Assembly: GCF_018424605.1 (NCBI RefSeq)
Contig: NZ_QTKT01000007.1
Location: 1 to 64,000, forward strand
DNA length: 64,000 bases
Direction: 5' to 3'
From: Marinobacter lipolyticus
GTDB taxonomy: Bacteria; Pseudomonadota; Gammaproteobacteria; Pseudomonadales; Oleiphilaceae
Shown piece by piece: positions 42,776-53,497 of the stretch. Within the stretch, counting starts at the first letter, position 1. Each line of letters starts with the position of its first letter. Position numbers and translations under genes: made by a program. The notes below the pieces were generated by a model. It saw nothing but the letters and a program-made list of their open reading frames with translations. It was not told the origin of the DNA and ran no database searches.

Positions 42776-43777
42776 ATGACATCCATGAACGCACACGCCG
42801 CCGATCTGTCCTCCGTGGACGCCCTGGCCCCGATCTACAAAGCGAGCGGGGATCCGCTGCGCCTGGAGATCCTGCGCGTGCTGCGCCGTGACACCTTCGG
42901 GGTGCTAGAGCTGAGCCAGCTGTTCGATATGCGTCAGTCCGGCATGAGCCACCACCTCAAGGTGATGCACAAGGCCGGCCTGCTGGAACCCCAGCGGGAA
43001 GGCAACGCCATCTTCTATCGCCGGCCACTGAGCCTGGACAGTGACAAGCTCACCGACCAGACCATTCGCCAGGTCTTCGAGGCGGTGGACCGCGTGCCCC
43101 TGCCGGCGCATCTGAAGCAAAAGATTGAAGCCATTCGCAATCAGCGGGCGGACCAGTCGCAGGCGTTTTTCTCCCGACACGCGGAGCAGTTTCGCGAGCA
43201 GCAGGAGCTGATTGCCGCGTTTGATCTCTACGCCGAGCCGGTGGCTGACCTGCTGCGCAAGCGTTCGGACAAGCACCATTGGCGCACGGCACTGGAAATC
43301 GGCCCCGGCGAGGGCGCGTTCCTGCCGACCCTGGCCGGACTGTGCGATCACGTGGTGGCACTGGATAACAGCCGTGACATGCTGGCCAAGGCAACACGCA
43401 CCTGCATTGACGAGCGCCTAAACAACGTTGACCTCACCCAAGGGGTGACCGACAACCTGCTGGCGCGGGGCGACGCGTTCGATCTGGTGGTGGCCAATAT
43501 GGTGCTGCACCACGTGCCCAGCCCGGCGGATATCTTTCTGGACGCCGCCGCGCTGATGAACAACGGCGGCTGCCTGGTGGTCAGTGACCTGTGCAGCCAC
43601 GACCAGGACTGGGCCAAGGAGAATTGCGGCGACCTGTGGCTGGGCTTCGAGCCCGAAGAACTGACCGCCTGGGCCGCTGACGCCGGGCTGGTCGCCGGAG
43701 AACAGCTGTTCATCGGGTTGCGCAATGGCTTCCAGATTCAGGTGCGGGAATTCTGGAAAAGCAGCGGCCAGGGCTAA
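42776..43777 (+). CDS. sahR: ArsR-family regulator with SAM-methyltransferase domain (SahR-like)
   Basis: A two-domain protein of about 333 residues. An ArsR winged helix (PLRLEILRVLRRDTFGVLEL, then QLFDMRQSGMSHHLKVMHKAGLL) is joined to a class I methyltransferase domain (LEIGPGEGAFLPTLAG, LVVANMVLHHVPSPAD). This architecture, next to metK, ahcY and metF, is that of SahR, the S-adenosylhomocysteine-responsive regulator of the SAM cycle. The MTase fold would act as the ligand pocket. Perfect ATATCAA-N6-TTGATAT repeats lie before this gene and before metK. The start is not firm; ATG 42776 or 42785 is more likely than an upstream TTG. No strong RBS is visible. Confidence 0.85.
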   Translation: MTSMNAHAADLSSVDALAPIYKASGDPLRLEILRVLRRDTFGVLELSQLFDMRQSGMSHHLKVMHKAGLLEPQREGNAIFYRRPLSLDSDKLTDQTIRQVFEAVDRVPLPAHLKQKIEAIRNQRADQSQAFFSRHAEQFREQQELIAAFDLYAEPVADLLRKRSDKHHWRTALEIGPGEGAFLPTLAGLCDHVVALDNSRDMLAKATRTCIDERLNNVDLTQGVTDNLLARGDAFDLVVANMVLHHVPSPADIFLDAAALMNNGGCLVVSDLCSHDQDWAKENCGDLWLGFEPEELTAWAADAGLVAGEQLFIGLRNGFQIQVREFWKSSGQG

Positions 43778-43791
43778 TGACCAAGATCTCA

Positions 43792-43811
43792 ATATCAACA
43801 AATTTTGATAT
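43792..43811. promoter_or_regulatory. ATATCAA-N6-TTGATAT operator before metK
   Basis: Perfect 7-6-7 inverted repeat, same half-sites as the copy at 42714 but different inner bases. It lies 115 bases before metK and includes TTGATA, which may be the -35 element. SahR control of metK is the simplest reading. Confidence 0.75.
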
Positions 43812-43814
43812 ACA

Positions 43815-43892
43815 GATACGTAGTTTTACGTATCCTTACATTAACCAACCAACTGGTTACCGGAAGACACTTTAAGAAAGCATCTTACCGGT
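43815..43892 (+). promoter_or_regulatory. Structured metK leader: two hairpins
   Basis: GATACGTA-GTTT-TACGTATC (43815-43834) is a perfect 8-bp stem with a four-base loop. A second, longer hairpin joins ACCGG (43859) with CCGGT (43888) through AAGA/TCTT and CTTT/AAAG steps, with a CA/CA internal loop and one bulge. It lies between the SahR operator and the RBS. It does not fit SAM-I, SAM-II or SAH riboswitch patterns that I know. It may be a leader fold or part of the promoter. Confidence 0.4.
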
Positions 43893-43925
43893 CTGAATTT
43901 GAAACGCTCACAGAGGAGCACGCTA

Positions 43926-45116
43926 ATGGCTGACTACAACATCTTCACTTCCGAATCGGTCTCTGAAGGCCATCCCGACAAACTGGCGGACCAGATTTCC
44001 GACGCGGTGCTGGATGCTATCCTGACCGAAGACCCCCACGCCCGTGTTGCGTGTGAAACCATGGTTAAAACCGGTGTGGCGATTGTCGGCGGCGAAATCA
44101 CCACCAGCGCCTGGGTAGACCTGGAAGACCTGGTGCGCGGCGTGATCAAGGATATCGGCTACACCTCCTCCGACGTGGGCTACGATGGCGACACCTGCGG
44201 CATCATCAACATCATCGGCAAGCAGTCGGTGGACATTGCCCAGGGCGTTGACCGCCAGAAGCCGGAAGACCAGGGCGCCGGCGACCAGGGCCTGATGTTC
44301 GGCTACGCCAGCAATGAGACCGACGTGCTGATGCCGGCCCCGATCACCTTCTCGCACCGTCTGGTGCAGCGTCAGGCCGAAGCTCGCAAGAGCGGCCTGC
44401 TGCCGTGGCTGCGCCCGGACGCCAAGAGCCAGGTCACCTGCCGTTATGAGAATGGCAAGGTTTCCGGCATTGACGCCGTGGTTCTGTCCACCCAGCACGA
44501 CCCGGACGTCACCCAGGAAGACCTGAAAGAAGCGGTGATGGAACTGATCGTCAAGCACGCCCTGCCGGCAGAGCTGCTGCACAAGGACACCCAGTTCCAC
44601 ATCAACCCCACCGGCAAGTTCGTCATCGGCGGCCCGGTTGGTGACTGTGGCCTGACCGGCCGCAAGATCATCGTCGACACCTACGGCGGCATGGCCCGCC
44701 ATGGTGGCGGTGCGTTCTCCGGCAAGGATCCCTCGAAGGTTGACCGTTCCGCCGCCTACGCCGGCCGTTACGTCGCCAAGAACATCGTCGCCGCCGGCCT
44801 GGCCGACAAGTGCGAGATCCAGGTGTCCTACGCCATCGGTGTGGCTCAGCCCACCTCCATCTCCCTGAACACCTTCGGCACCGGCAAGATCAGCGACGAC
44901 AAGATCATCGAACTGGTGCGCAATAACTTCGACCTGCGCCCGTACGCGATCACCAACATGCTCGACCTGCTGCACCCGATGTACCGGGCCACGGCCGCGT
45001 ATGGCCACTTTGGTCGCGAGCCGCAGGAGATGACCGTCGGTGGCAAGACGTTCACTTCGTTCCCGTGGGAGAAGACGGATCGTGCGGCGGCCCTTAAGGA
45101 TGCTGCTGGCATCTAA
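43926..45116 (+). CDS. metK: S-adenosylmethionine synthase
   Basis: MetK makes SAM from methionine and ATP. The 396-residue protein has the N-terminal [23 protein letters not shown]/metal motif, the pyrophosphate loop [19 protein letters not shown] near 268-286 and ACETMVKTG. The ATG preceded by GAGGAGC was chosen; an upstream in-frame ATG would add nine residues. It is followed by two long B-type palindromes before ahcY, and preceded by a SahR-type operator, so it belongs to the SAM-cycle regulon. Confidence 0.97.
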   Translation: MADYNIFTSESVSEGHPDKLADQISDAVLDAILTEDPHARVACETMVKTGVAIVGGEITTSAWVDLEDLVRGVIKDIGYTSSDVGYDGDTCGIINIIGKQSVDIAQGVDRQKPEDQGAGDQGLMFGYASNETDVLMPAPITFSHRLVQRQAEARKSGLLPWLRPDAKSQVTCRYENGKVSGIDAVVLSTQHDPDVTQEDLKEAVMELIVKHALPAELLHKDTQFHINPTGKFVIGGPVGDCGLTGRKIIVDTYGGMARHGGGAFSGKDPSKVDRSAAYAGRYVAKNIVAAGLADKCEIQVSYAIGVAQPTSISLNTFGTGKISDDKIIELVRNNFDLRPYAITNMLDLLHPMYRATAAYGHFGREPQEMTVGGKTFTSFPWEKTDRAAALKDAAGI

Positions 45117-45188
45117 GTTGACTGTTGTGTGTGGGTCTGACTTTTGAGTTGGACCCTTGTTTTGGCCCGGTCCGCTGCCCTTGGGGTG

Positions 45189-45296
45189 GCGGCGCTGAGG
45201 TACATCCTTCGGGGACACGCTCGAGCCATCCATGGGCGCTTAGCTTCGGCCATCCATGGCCGAAGATAGTCCCCGAAGGATGTACCTCACCACCGC
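45189..45296. repeat. Family B palindrome (copy B2), between metK and ahcY
   Basis: Arms of 19 bases (GAGGTACATCCTTCGGGGA at 45197 and its exact complement at 45270-45288) extend imperfectly a further eight bases. The core contains two CATCCATGG-type hairpins, one a perfect 10-bp stem CTTCGGCCAT/ATGGCCGAAG. It begins about 75 bases after metK. Confidence 0.88.
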
Positions 45297-45415
45297 TTCG
45301 CACAGTTGGTGAGGGCTGATCGAAGAATACTGATTATCTCCCGTCCGAACTTCGGGAGGCCTGAAACACGTTTTGCGGCGTATCGCTTGACCGCATGCGT
45401 CCAAAGTTTGAACAA

Positions 45416-45521
45416 GGGAGCGGGGATTTGCTTTCGCGGAATTTCGGAGGCCATGGATGGCCGGAGAGAAGCGCACATGGATGTGCTCGTAGCGGTTCCG
45501 CGAAAGCAAATCCCCGCTCCC
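45416..45521. repeat. Family B palindrome (copy B3), between metK and ahcY
   Basis: Perfect 26-base arms run from GGGAGCGGGGATTTGCTTTC at 45416 and pair exactly with 45496-45521. The core is GGCCATGGATGGCC followed by GCACAT-GG-ATGTGC, two hairpins with the same CATGGATG apex. It lies 70 bases before ahcY. The 474-base metK-ahcY gap holds B2, B3 and no gene. Confidence 0.9.
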
Positions 45522-45590
45522 GTCGCCCCCAAATCAAGAGGCCACAGGAGACCAACTCCCAAGGCCAACCAAAACTGACAGGAGCACAAA

Positions 45591-46985
<1,395 letters not shown>

Positions 46986-46997
46986 TCGGGTATCACC

Positions 46998-47867
46998 ATG
47001 GAATCCCAGAAGCAGTTCAAGCGCCGTTTCAGCTTTGAGTTTTTCCCGCCCAAGACCGATCAGGGCAAGGAAAAGCTGCAGAACGTGCGCAACCAGCTGG
47101 CCGAGGTCAATCCGGATTTCTTTTCGGTGACCTTCGGCGCGGGCGGCTCCACCCGGGACCGCACCATTGAGACCGTACTGAACCTGCACAAGCAGGGCAT
47201 TTCCACGGCGCCTCACCTGTCCTGCGTGGGCGGTACCCGCGCCGAGATCGGCGAGCTGCTGGATGTGTACCGGGAGAACGGCATCAACCGCATCGTCGCC
47301 CTGCGCGGCGACATGCCCTCGGGCATGGGGGCCGCCGGCGAGCTTCGCTATGCGAACGAGCTGGTGGCGTTCATTCGCGAGCACAGCGGCGATCACTTCA
47401 ACCTGGAAGTGGCGGCCTACCCGGAGTTTCATCCCCAGGCCCGCAGCGCGGAAGATGATCTGAAGAACTTTGCCCGCAAGGTGGAAGCCGGCGCTAACAG
47501 CGCCATTACGCAATACTTCTTCAACGCGGACAGCTACTTCTACTTCATCGACCGGCTGGAGAAAATGGGCGTGACCATTCCGGTGGTGCCGGGCATCATG
47601 CCCATCGTCAATTTCTCCAATCTGGTGCGTTTCTCCGACATGTGCGGCGCGGAAATTCCGCGCTGGATTCGCAAGCAGCTCGAAGCCTACGGCGACGACA
47701 GCGACTCCATCCGCAAGTTCGGCGAGGAAGTGGTGACCGAGATGTGCGAGAAGCTGCTCAAGGCCGGTGCGCCGGGGCTGCATTTCTACACGTTGAACCA
47801 GGTCGAGCCCAGCATCAGCATCTGGAAGAACCTGGGCATCAGCGAGCGGGAGAAGATCGCTTTCTGA
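46998..47867 (+). CDS. metF: 5,10-methylenetetrahydrofolate reductase
   Basis: Reduces 5,10-methylene-THF to 5-methyl-THF, the methyl donor for methionine. The 289-residue FAD TIM barrel begins with FSFEFFPPKTDQGKEKL and includes VTFGAGGSTRDRTIE, RGDMP and FYTLNQ near the C-terminus. It sits directly behind ahcY, completing a SAM recycling operon with shared regulation. A large inverted repeat follows the stop. Confidence 0.96.
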   Translation: MESQKQFKRRFSFEFFPPKTDQGKEKLQNVRNQLAEVNPDFFSVTFGAGGSTRDRTIETVLNLHKQGISTAPHLSCVGGTRAEIGELLDVYRENGINRIVALRGDMPSGMGAAGELRYANELVAFIREHSGDHFNLEVAAYPEFHPQARSAEDDLKNFARKVEAGANSAITQYFFNADSYFYFIDRLEKMGVTIPVVPGIMPIVNFSNLVRFSDMCGAEIPRWIRKQLEAYGDDSDSIRKFGEEVVTEMCEKLLKAGAPGLHFYTLNQVEPSISIWKNLGISEREKIAF

Positions 47868-47883
47868 TGTCGCTGTCAGCGTC

Positions 47884-47967
47884 GGATTACGGCCCTTTGG
47901 GCCTAATCCGACCTACATTGTCTGCGTTCTCAGCGTAGGTTGGATTAGGCCCAAAGGGCCGTAATCC
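47884..47967. repeat. Family C palindrome, 33-base arms, after metF
   Basis: Left arm GGATTACGGCCCTTTGGGCC continuing to ACCTAC pairs with 47935-47967 with one mismatch; the loop is 18 bases. GTAGGTTGGATTAGG... elements of this kind are common in many proteobacteria as intergenic repeats. It begins 16 bases after metF and probably forms its 3' end. The rest of the gap to the binding-protein gene holds promoter-like sequence only. Confidence 0.9.
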
Positions 47968-48158
47968 AACACCAGCCTCCAAAACGTTTCTCTACTTCAC
48001 CCGCCAAGCGTTTGATTTTATGCATTTCTCCCGTTAATGGTCTAAGGTGTACTGGATGCAGTTCCATTAACGCTCCCCGGGAGACACCGTCACCAACCGT
48101 GACTTCCGGCTTGCCTTATCGGGCAAACGGGGCCTCATAAGAAAGAAAAGGAGAAAGC

Positions 48159-48917
48159 ATGAGCACGAAATGGCTGAAAACCCTCGGAACCGGCCTGGCA
48201 CTGACTGTGGCAGCAGGAACCGTGAGCGCTGAAACCCTGAGAGTCGTGACCGACCCCAGCTTTGTACCTTTCGAAATGATGGACCAGGAAACCGGTGAAA
48301 TGATCGGTTTTGACATGGAGATCATCCGCGAAGTGGCGGACCGCGCCGGTTTCGAGATTGACCTCAACACCATGGATTTCAACGGCATCATCCCTGCCCT
48401 GCAAACCGGTAACGTGGATATCGCCATCGCCGGCATCACCATCACCGAAGAGCGCGAGGAAATCGTGGACTTCTCCGACCCGTACTACGACTCCGGCCTG
48501 CGGATTCTGGTACGTGAGGGCAACAGTGACGTCACCGAATTCGACGATCTGGAAGGCAAGAAAATCGGCACCAAGATCGGCAGCACCAGTTACGACTACC
48601 TGGTCAAGAACCTGGACGCCGATGACGGCGTGACGCCGTACCCGGGCAGCTCCGACATGTACATGGCGCTGATGTCCCAGGCAATCGACGCGGTGTTCTA
48701 CGATGCGCCGAACGTTGGCTACTTTGCCCGCACCAAGGGCGAAGGCAAAGTCACCACCGTTGGCCCTCTGTATGAAGGCCAGCAGTACGGCATTGCCCTG
48801 AAGAGTGGCAGCGAGTGGGTTGATGACGTCAACGAGGCGCTCGCAGAAATGAAAGAAGACGGTACCTACAAAACCATCTATGAGAAGTGGTTTGGCCCGA
48901 TGCCGGAAGGCATGTAA
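48159..48917 (+). CDS. glnH: Amino-acid ABC transporter, periplasmic binding protein (GlnH-like)
   Basis: The 252-residue exported protein has a signal peptide (WLKTLGTGLALTVAAGTVSA) and a type II binding fold. DFNGIIPALQTGNVDIAIAGITITEEREEIVDFSDPYYDSG is nearly the glutamine-binding GlnH consensus, and the end YEKWFGPMPEG also fits. It is the first gene of binding protein-permease-ATPase. Specificity for glutamine is the best guess; other polar amino acids are possible. Confidence 0.88.
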   Translation: MSTKWLKTLGTGLALTVAAGTVSAETLRVVTDPSFVPFEMMDQETGEMIGFDMEIIREVADRAGFEIDLNTMDFNGIIPALQTGNVDIAIAGITITEEREEIVDFSDPYYDSGLRILVREGNSDVTEFDDLEGKKIGTKIGSTSYDYLVKNLDADDGVTPYPGSSDMYMALMSQAIDAVFYDAPNVGYFARTKGEGKVTTVGPLYEGQQYGIALKSGSEWVDDVNEALAEMKEDGTYKTIYEKWFGPMPEGM

Positions 48918-49007
48918 GGGCGACCGGACCCCATCGGTCTGATTCCCTGTGCCGGGGCCTCTTGCCCCGGCAGTTCCTGACTCCAAAACTCTGCGGAGAC
49001 TCTCACT

Positions 49008-49679
49008 GTGGAATTCCAGTTTCAGTTCGACTGGCAGGCAGCCATCGACTCAATCCCTTTTCTGATCAAAGGGATCCCCTACACCCTGATGATCTCGTTC
49101 GGCGGCCTTGCCATTGGCTTTGCACTCGGCATCCTGTTCGGTCTGCTCAGCATCAACAAGAAATGGTTCCTGCGCTGGCCGGCTACCGCGTACATCGAAA
49201 TCTTCCGCGGCACCCCGATCCTCGTACAGGTGCTGTTTATCTTTTACGGTCTTCCGGACCTGATCGGCGGCCCGATTGACCCGCTGACCGCCGGTATCGC
49301 CGCGATTGCCCTGAACTCCGGCGCCTATATCTCCGAAGTGGTCCGCGGTGGCGTTCAGTCTATCGACAAGGGCCAGACCGAAGCCGGGCTGTCGCTCGGA
49401 CTGTCTCGCACCCAGACCTTCTGGTCCATCATCTGGCCGCAGGCGTTCCGCCGCATGATCCCGCCACTGGGCAACCAGGCCATTGTCAGCATCAAGGACA
49501 CCTCGCTGTTCTCGGTTATCGGCGTTGGTGAACTGGTGCGCCAGGGGCAAATCTACATTGCCAATACCTTTACCGCCTTCGAGGTGTACTTTGTGGTCGC
49601 CATCCTCTATCTGGCCATTACGCTCTCACTGTCCCTGATTCTCCGCCTGGTTGAACGGCGTGGACTGGTCTCTGTCTGA
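49008..49679 (+). CDS. glnP: Amino-acid ABC transporter, permease (GlnP-like)
   Basis: The 223-residue HisMQ-type permease starts at GTG with GCGGAG upstream. Five transmembrane segments surround the EAA motif EAGLSLGLSRTQTFWSIIWPQAFRRMIPPLGN near 125-155, which contacts the ATPase. FRGTPILVQVLFIFYGLP is the typical N-terminal motif. A single permease suggests a homodimer. It follows the binding-protein gene by 90 bases and precedes the ATPase by 13. Confidence 0.92.
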   Translation: MEFQFQFDWQAAIDSIPFLIKGIPYTLMISFGGLAIGFALGILFGLLSINKKWFLRWPATAYIEIFRGTPILVQVLFIFYGLPDLIGGPIDPLTAGIAAIALNSGAYISEVVRGGVQSIDKGQTEAGLSLGLSRTQTFWSIIWPQAFRRMIPPLGNQAIVSIKDTSLFSVIGVGELVRQGQIYIANTFTAFEVYFVVAILYLAITLSLSLILRLVERRGLVSV

Positions 49680-49692
49680 AGGAACGTAACCC

Positions 49693-50439
<747 letters not shown>

Positions 50440-50456
50440 CTCCGGTATCGCCGCTG

Positions 50457-50945
50457 CTAGAGCAACTGGCGAGTGATCTGGTACTCCCGCTCAATCTTGG
50501 CGCGGGAGTCCTCCACCAGAAACTTCGCCACCTTTTTCCCCAGCAGCGGTACATCGCAGCGCACGCTGAGGCTCACGTGGTTGGTGCACTGCTGGCCGGA
50601 ACCCTTCAGCTTCATGATGCCCTTGATTTTGGCCGGCACGTTCTCGATGCGCACACGGAATTCGCAGTGCCACTCCCCGTCATCCTTGCGGAACCAGTGC
50701 TCCTCCTGACGTACCTGATTCCATTCCCGGTGAAAGCTGGCAAGCATGGCCGGCACAGCGGCGGATGAGGTCACCTCCCGCTCGATAACGAGTTTTCCGA
50801 AAGCGTCGTCGCGCTCCAGTTCCGCCACCCGGAGGTTACGCGAGCCCAGCCTGGCGTTCTTCGCCTGGATGTGGGCCTCGTCAAAAAAAGCGCCCAGCAC
50901 ACGGTCCAGGCCGGCTTCGTAGGGATGCTCAAATTCCAGTTCCAT
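50457..50945 (-). CDS. DUF2505 family protein
   Basis: A 162-residue protein opening MELEFEHPYEAGLDRVLGAF. The predicted START/SRPBCC-like helix-grip fold of DUF2505 suggests a hydrophobic ligand pocket, but no function is known. The ATG with AAGGAGAC upstream was chosen; the frame stays open 40 codons further upstream without an RBS. It stands alone between glnQ and divergent bioA. Confidence 0.8.
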   Translation of the reverse strand: MELEFEHPYEAGLDRVLGAFFDEAHIQAKNARLGSRNLRVAELERDDAFGKLVIEREVTSSAAVPAMLASFHREWNQVRQEEHWFRKDDGEWHCEFRVRIENVPAKIKGIMKLKGSGQQCTNHVSLSVRCDVPLLGKKVAKFLVEDSRAKIEREYQITRQLL

Positions 50946-51114
50946 CAGAGTCTCCTTATGGGTTTTGGAGAATTCTGCGCACCTACGCGCCCACCGGCAT
51001 TGGCCCGACGGTCTGCCCCCGATGGCACGGTGGCCAGCCGCCGCTGTTAACTGTAATATCCGCACAGGTTAACCGCCGACAATTTCGAACCTGACCGTCT
51101 GACGGAGAATGATC

Positions 51115-52467
51115 ATGCGTAACGCCGACCTCATCGCCCGCGGCCTGAAATCCGTGTGGCACCCCTGCACCCAGATGAAGGACCACGAGAAAACGCTGCC
51201 ACTGGTGCCCATCCGCCGGGGCGAGGGTGTGTGGCTGGAGGATTTTGAAGGCAATCGCTTTATCGATGCCGTCAGCTCCTGGTGGGTTAACCTGTTCGGT
51301 CACGCCAACCCGCGAATCAACGCCGCGATCCAGCAGCAGATTGGTGAACTGGAGCACGTCATTCTCGCCGGTTTTACCCACGAGCCGGTCGTCAACCTGT
51401 CCGAGCGGCTGATTGAGGTGACCCCGGAGGGCCTCAACAAATGCTTTTACGCCGACAACGGTTCGTCCGCGATTGAAGCCGCGCTCAAGATGAGCTTCCA
51501 CTACTGGAAGAACCAGGGCAAACCCGGCAAGAAGAACTTCGTTAATCTGAGCAACAGCTATCACGGTGAAACCCTGGGCGCGTTGGCTCTGGGCGACGTG
51601 GCGCTCTACAAGGACACCTATCAGCCGTTGCTGATGGAAGTGCTCACTGCCCCTTCACCGGACGCCTTCAACAAAGAGCCCGGCGAAACCGATGAAGACT
51701 ATGCCCTGCGCCAGTTCGAGGCCATGGACAAACTGCTGGCCGAGAAGCACGACGAGATCTGCGCCGTGGTGGTGGAACCACTGATCCAGTGTGCCGGCGG
51801 CATGCGCATGCACCACCCGATCTACCACACCAAGCTGCGGGAAGCCTGCAACCGGTACGGCGTGCACCTGATTGCCGACGAAATCGCCGTCGGGTTCGGT
51901 CGCACCGGCACCCTGTTCGCCTGCGAGCAGTCCGGCATCACCCCGGATTTCATGTGCCTGTCCAAAGGCCTCACCGCCGGCTACCTGCCGCTGTCGGTGG
52001 TGCTGACCACGGACGAGGTCTACAACGCCTTCTACGACGACTACGAAACCCTCAAGGCCTTCCTGCACAGCCACAGCTACACCGGTAACCCCATCGGCTG
52101 CGCAGTGGCCCTCGCCACCCTGGACATCTTTCGCGACGACAATGTCATCGAAAACAACCGACGACTCTCAGCCTGCATGGCCGACTCCGTTGCCCACCTG
52201 GCGGACCACCCCAACGTGGGCGACATCCGCCAGCACGGCATGACACTGGCCGTCGAAATGGTCAAAGACAAGGCATCGAAAACGCCGTTCCCGTGGCAGG
52301 AACGTCGGGGCATCCGGGTGTATCAGCACGCACTGACCCGACAGTCCCTGTTGCGGCCACTGGGTAACGTGGTCTACTTTATGCCGCCTTACGTGATCAC
52401 CGAAGACCAGATCCGCCACCTGGCACAGGTGGCCACCGAAGGCATAGAGATCGCGGTTCGCGACTGA
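51115..52467 (+). CDS. bioA: Adenosylmethionine-8-amino-7-oxononanoate aminotransferase
   Basis: PLP enzyme of biotin synthesis using SAM as amino donor. About 450 residues of fold-type I. VWHPCTQMKDHEKTLPLVPI at the N-terminus is the BioA hallmark; YADNGSSAIEAALKMSFHYW and DEIAVGFGRTGTLFACEQ surround the PLP site, and the Schiff-base Lys is in CLSKGLTAG. The second ATG was chosen because GGAG is seven bases upstream. Biotin made here is needed by the urea carboxylase in this window. The other bio genes are not nearby. Confidence 0.95.
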   Translation: MRNADLIARGLKSVWHPCTQMKDHEKTLPLVPIRRGEGVWLEDFEGNRFIDAVSSWWVNLFGHANPRINAAIQQQIGELEHVILAGFTHEPVVNLSERLIEVTPEGLNKCFYADNGSSAIEAALKMSFHYWKNQGKPGKKNFVNLSNSYHGETLGALALGDVALYKDTYQPLLMEVLTAPSPDAFNKEPGETDEDYALRQFEAMDKLLAEKHDEICAVVVEPLIQCAGGMRMHHPIYHTKLREACNRYGVHLIADEIAVGFGRTGTLFACEQSGITPDFMCLSKGLTAGYLPLSVVLTTDEVYNAFYDDYETLKAFLHSHSYTGNPIGCAVALATLDIFRDDNVIENNRRLSACMADSVAHLADHPNVGDIRQHGMTLAVEMVKDKASKTPFPWQERRGIRVYQHALTRQSLLRPLGNVVYFMPPYVITEDQIRHLAQVATEGIEIAVRD

Positions 52468-52496
52468 GAACCGCCAGCAACCTGAGAGAACACCCC

Positions 52497-53231
52497 ATGC
52501 GCATGCCCCGCATCTACACCGATTCCCCCCTCCACGAGGGGGACACCGCTGATCTGGACGAACAGGCCGCCCAGCACGTCGGCCGGGTATTGCGCATGGC
52601 GCCGGGGCAGGAGCTGCGCCTGTTCAACGGTGACGGTAACGATTACCCCGCCACCATCATCAGTGCCAGCAAGAAGAACGTGGCCGTCCAGGTCGGCTCT
52701 CCCGAGGCCAATACCACCGAATCCCCCCTGGAGATCGTTCTCGGCCAGACCCTCTCCAAGGGCGACCGCATGGACTATGCGGTACAGAAAGCCGTGGAAG
52801 TGGGCGTTACCCGCATCATCCCGCTTACCACCGAGCGCTGCGAGGTCAAGCTCAAAGGCGACCGGGAAGACAAGCGGATACGACACTGGCAGTCCGTGGC
52901 CATCAGCGCTGCCGAACAGTGCGGCCGCGCCCGGGTGCCCGAAATCGGCCCGGTGATGGCGGTGAACCAGTGGTTGGAACATACCGCCGACTGCGACCTG
53001 CGGCTGGTGCTACACCACCGCACCGAGCGGTCGCTGGCGGCCATCGACAAACCCGCACGGATCGCTTTGATGATCGGCCCGGAAGGCGGACTGAGCGCCG
53101 CCGAGATCAGCGCCGCGGAAGCGGCTGGCTTCCTGCCGGTGGCGCTGGGGCCGCGGGTGCTGAGGACCGAAACCGCGCCTGTGGCCGCCATCGCCCTGTG
53201 CCAGTGGCTGTGGGGAGACATCGGCAGCTGA
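52497..53231 (+). CDS. rsmE: 16S rRNA m3U1498 methyltransferase RsmE
   Basis: The 244-residue SPOUT methyltransferase has an N-terminal PUA-like domain (MRMPRIYTDSPLHEGDTADL) and a C-terminal trefoil-knot domain with the SAM motif MIGPEGGLSAAEISAA and LGPRVLRTETAP. It methylates N3 of U1498 in 16S rRNA with SAM. It follows bioA by 29 bases with RBS GAGAGAA, a common arrangement. Confidence 0.95.
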   Translation: MRMPRIYTDSPLHEGDTADLDEQAAQHVGRVLRMAPGQELRLFNGDGNDYPATIISASKKNVAVQVGSPEANTTESPLEIVLGQTLSKGDRMDYAVQKAVEVGVTRIIPLTTERCEVKLKGDREDKRIRHWQSVAISAAEQCGRARVPEIGPVMAVNQWLEHTADCDLRLVLHHRTERSLAAIDKPARIALMIGPEGGLSAAEISAAEAAGFLPVALGPRVLRTETAPVAAIALCQWLWGDIGS

Positions 53232-53346
53232 CCGCACCGACTGTACCGCCGCCTCACTCTGGCGTATCAGTCATTGACACAGGCAAAGCCCCGCAACATT
53301 ATCCCTGTCGAGAATGAAAACCGTAGAAGGCCGCTCCACAGTCTGG

Positions 53347-53458
53347 GCTGCAGGACGGGCCGGGTTCTCCAAAACTGTGCGGAGCCATGGATGGCGGAGC
53401 CCAAGCGCCGCATGGATGCGCTTGAGCGTGTTTTGGAGAACCCGGCCCGTCCTGCAGC
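53347..53458. repeat. Family B palindrome (copy B4), between rsmE and the DUF445 gene
   Basis: Perfect 29-base arms begin GCTGCAGGACGGGCCGGGTT at 53347 and pair exactly with 53430-53458. The core is GAGCCATGGATGGCGGAG plus GCGCCGCATGGATGCGCTTG, two hairpins with CATGGATG apices. It occupies the 266-base gap after rsmE; no gene is seen there. Confidence 0.9.
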
Positions 53459-53497
53459 AGGCACCAAGATATCAACAACGAAAAACGCGAGTACTGG

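Noticed and set aside
45117..45590. SAH riboswitch before ahcY
   Set aside because: The gap is filled by two palindromes and the conserved SAH riboswitch core is not present.
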